Origin: JAWLBM01 sp041687675
GTDB lineage: Bacteria > Pseudomonadota > Alphaproteobacteria > Rhizobiales > Pleomorphomonadaceae
DNA: 64,000 nucleotides
Assembly (NCBI GenBank): GCA_041687675.1
Contig: JAWLBM010000026.1
Location: 11,268 to 75,267 of the forward strand
Direction of reading: 5' to 3'
Below, in pieces: positions 62,434 to 64,000 of this stretch. The translations under genes were made by a program, and so were the position numbers. Numbering within the stretch: position 1 is the first letter of the stretch; each line of letters starts with the position of its first letter. A model generated the notes under the pieces. It saw only the letters and a program-made list of their open reading frames with translations. It made no database searches and was not told the DNA's origin.

Positions 62434-63813
62434 ATGCTCGACCGCAACAACGAACTCGACGCCTGGGACCGGGACCACTTCTTCCACCCGTCCACCCACA
62501 TGGGCATGCACGCCCGCGGCGAGAGCCCGAACCGGATCATCACCACCGGCCAGGGCGTCTACATCACCGACCGCAACGGCCGCACCTCGCTCGACGCCTT
62601 CGCCGGGCTCTACTGCGTCAACGTCGGCTACGGCCGGCAGGAGATCGCCGAGGCGATCGCCGCCCAGGCGAAGGACCTCGCCTACTACCACGCCTATGTC
62701 GGCCACGGCACCGAGGCCTCGGTGACGCTCGCCAGGATGATCATCGAGCGCGCGCCGTCGCACATGAGCCGGGTCTACTTCGGCCTGTCCGGCTCGGACG
62801 CCAACGAGACGAACATCAAGCTGATCTGGTACTACAACAATGTGCTCGGCCGGCCGGAGAAGAAGAAGATCATCTCGCGCTGGCGCGGCTACCACGGCTC
62901 CGGCGTGATGACCGGCAGCCTCACCGGCCTGCACCTCTTCCACAACGCCTTCGACCTGCCGCGGGCGCCGATCCTGCACACCGAGGCGCCTTATTTCTTC
63001 CGGCGGCCGGACCGCTCGATGGACGAGGAGCAGTTCTCGCAGTGGTGCGCGGACAAGCTTGAGGAGATGATCCTCGCCGAGGGCCCCGAGACGGTGGCGG
63101 CCTTCATCGGCGAGCCGATGCTCGGCACCGGCGGCATCGTTCCGCCGCCGAAGGGCTACTGGGAGAAGATCCAGCAGGTGCTCGAGCGCCACGACGTGCT
63201 GCTCGTCGCCGACGAGGTGGTGACCGGCTTCGGCCGGCTCGGCACCATGTTCGGCTCCGACCACTACGGGATGAAGCCGGACCTCATCACCATCGCCAAG
63301 GGCCTCACCTCGGCCTACGCCCCGCTCTCCGGCTCGATCGTGTCGGAGCGGATGTGGGAGGGCCTCGTCAAGGGCTCCGACGAGCTCGGCCCGATCGGCC
63401 ACGGCTGGACCTACTCGGCCCATCCGCTCTGCGCCGCGGCCGGCATCGCCAACCTCGAGCTGATCGACAGCATGGACCTCGTCCGCAACGCCGGCGAGAC
63501 CGGGGCCTACTTCCGCGGCCGGCTGGCCGAGGCGCTGGCGGACCATCCCAACGTCGGCGAGGTCCGCGGCGACGGCATGATCGCCGCGGTGGAGTTCGTC
63601 CGGGACCGGGACGACCGGGTGTTCTTCGACGTCTCGGAGAAGGTCGGCCCGCGCATTGCGGCCGCCCTTGCCGAGCGCGGCGTCATCGGCCGCGCCATGC
63701 CGCAGGGCGACATCCTCGGTTTCGCCCCGCCGCTCTGCCTCACCCGCGAGGAGGCCGACGTGGTCGTCGCCGCCGCCGCCGGGGCGGTCGAGGACGTGCT
63801 GGGGAAGGCGTAG
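62434..63813 (+). CDS. doeD: Diaminobutyrate transaminase DoeD
   Basis: Class III PLP transaminase of 459 residues, expected to convert 2,4-diaminobutyrate to aspartate semialdehyde. It contains GLSGSDANETNIKL, RWRGYHGSG, ADEVVTGFGRLGTMFG and the PLP Lys289 in LITIAKGLTSAYAPLSG. ATG 62434 is favoured by the GGGGAGA ribosome site just upstream; an in-frame ATG at 62419 is possible. With DoeC it closes the route from ectoine to aspartate. Confidence 0.9.
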   Translation: MLDRNNELDAWDRDHFFHPSTHMGMHARGESPNRIITTGQGVYITDRNGRTSLDAFAGLYCVNVGYGRQEIAEAIAAQAKDLAYYHAYVGHGTEASVTLARMIIERAPSHMSRVYFGLSGSDANETNIKLIWYYNNVLGRPEKKKIISRWRGYHGSGVMTGSLTGLHLFHNAFDLPRAPILHTEAPYFFRRPDRSMDEEQFSQWCADKLEEMILAEGPETVAAFIGEPMLGTGGIVPPPKGYWEKIQQVLERHDVLLVADEVVTGFGRLGTMFGSDHYGMKPDLITIAKGLTSAYAPLSGSIVSERMWEGLVKGSDELGPIGHGWTYSAHPLCAAAGIANLELIDSMDLVRNAGETGAYFRGRLAEALADHPNVGEVRGDGMIAAVEFVRDRDDRVFFDVSEKVGPRIAAALAERGVIGRAMPQGDILGFAPPLCLTREEADVVVAAAAGAVEDVLGKA

Positions 63814-63860
63814 GCCGCAGGGGAAGGCTCCCTTTCTCCCCGCCCGGGAGAGGGAGTCCC

Positions 63861-64000
63861 CCCTCATCCGCCCTTCGGGCACCTTCTCCCCAAGGGGAGA
63901 AGGATTCCACCCTCATCCGCCCTTCGGGCACCTTCTCCCCAAGGGGAGAAGGATTCCACCCTCATCCGCCCTTCGGGCACCTTCTCCCCGAGGGGAGAAG
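63861..64000. repeat. Tandem array of 49-bp palindromic repeats running off the window
   Basis: Three head-to-tail copies begin at 63861, 63910 and 63959, exactly 49 bp apart, the third cut by the window end. Each unit is CCCTCATCC, a GCCC-TTC-GGGC hairpin, then CCTTCTCCCCAAGGGGAGAAGG (split here only by description; two arms of 10 around AA), then ATTCCA. The third copy has GAGG in place of AAGG. There are no variable spacers, so this is not CRISPR. The array starts 47 bp after doeD and would also act as its 3' barrier. Confidence 0.9.

Noticed and set aside
63861..64000. CRISPR array at the window end
   Set aside because: The 49-bp units are contiguous and nearly identical with no unique spacers, and each unit is itself a double hairpin; no cas gene is present.

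Overview
The window is a high-GC (about 70% by eye) alphaproteobacterial chromosome segment, almost certainly from the Hyphomicrobiales (Rhizobiales). Evidence for this is a 231-residue CtrA divergent from fliI, a ChpT phosphotransferase beside a cheA-cheW-cheY-cheB-cheR operon, an EipA/DUF1134 protein, DUF1491, DUF2336 and DUF1127 proteins, CtrA-type (TTAA-N7-TTAA) boxes, clustered GANTC methylation sites, and two families of palindromic intergenic repeats common in this order. No rRNA, tRNA, integrase, transposase or CRISPR array was seen; the window looks like ordinary chromosome with two catabolic islands.

Layout. 1-2.2 kb: 3' part of a PAS-type sensor histidine kinase, a membrane-anchored peptidoglycan-binding protein and DUF1491. 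2.3-4.7 kb: fliI and ctrA, divergent around a 416-bp control region. 4.9-12.9 kb: a Tat-type secreted protein, NAD kinase, an HPt protein, a palindromic repeat cluster, DUF2336, a transglycosylase, flavin reductase, nitroreductase and secreted unknowns. 12.9-19.5 kb: the chemotaxis operon and chpT. 19.6-23 kb: YHS protein, EipA, and a long coiled-coil membrane-anchored protein. 23-26 kb: zinc ABC importer operon headed by a small membrane ORF and preceded by a Zur-type palindrome. 26.4-42.2 kb: housekeeping and accessory genes (HpaR-type MarR regulator, CNNM/CorC protein, ExoD, DUF1127, glutathione-dependent formaldehyde dehydrogenase, TTC38-like protein, esterase, ThDP enzyme, OpgC, aldose epimerase, SDR, RecQ, several small envelope proteins).

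42.4-50.3 kb holds an apparently uncharacterised catabolic cluster: a beta-keto acid cleavage enzyme (BKACE, DUF849) divergent from an RpiR regulator, a class III aminotransferase, a TAXI-type TRAP transporter and a universal stress protein. The chemistry suggests import of an amino acid, transamination to a beta-keto acid, and acetyl-CoA-dependent cleavage.

50.4-63.8 kb is a complete ectoine/5-hydroxyectoine uptake and degradation locus: enuR-ehuA-ehuB-ehuC-ehuD-eutA-eutB-eutC-doeA-doeB on the minus strand and doeX-doeC-doeD divergently on the plus strand, so imported ectoines would be converted to aspartate. The window ends inside a tandem array of 49-bp palindromic repeats.

Two regulatory themes link distant genes. 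The cell-cycle phosphorelay components ctrA and chpT are both here, with strong CtrA-type sites at 9908 and 36372 and weaker ones at the fliI/ctrA, DUF2336, cheA and eipA promoters. Both solute-binding-protein genes of the organic-solute transporters (TAXI and EhuB) are followed by long GC-only intercistronic stem-loops.
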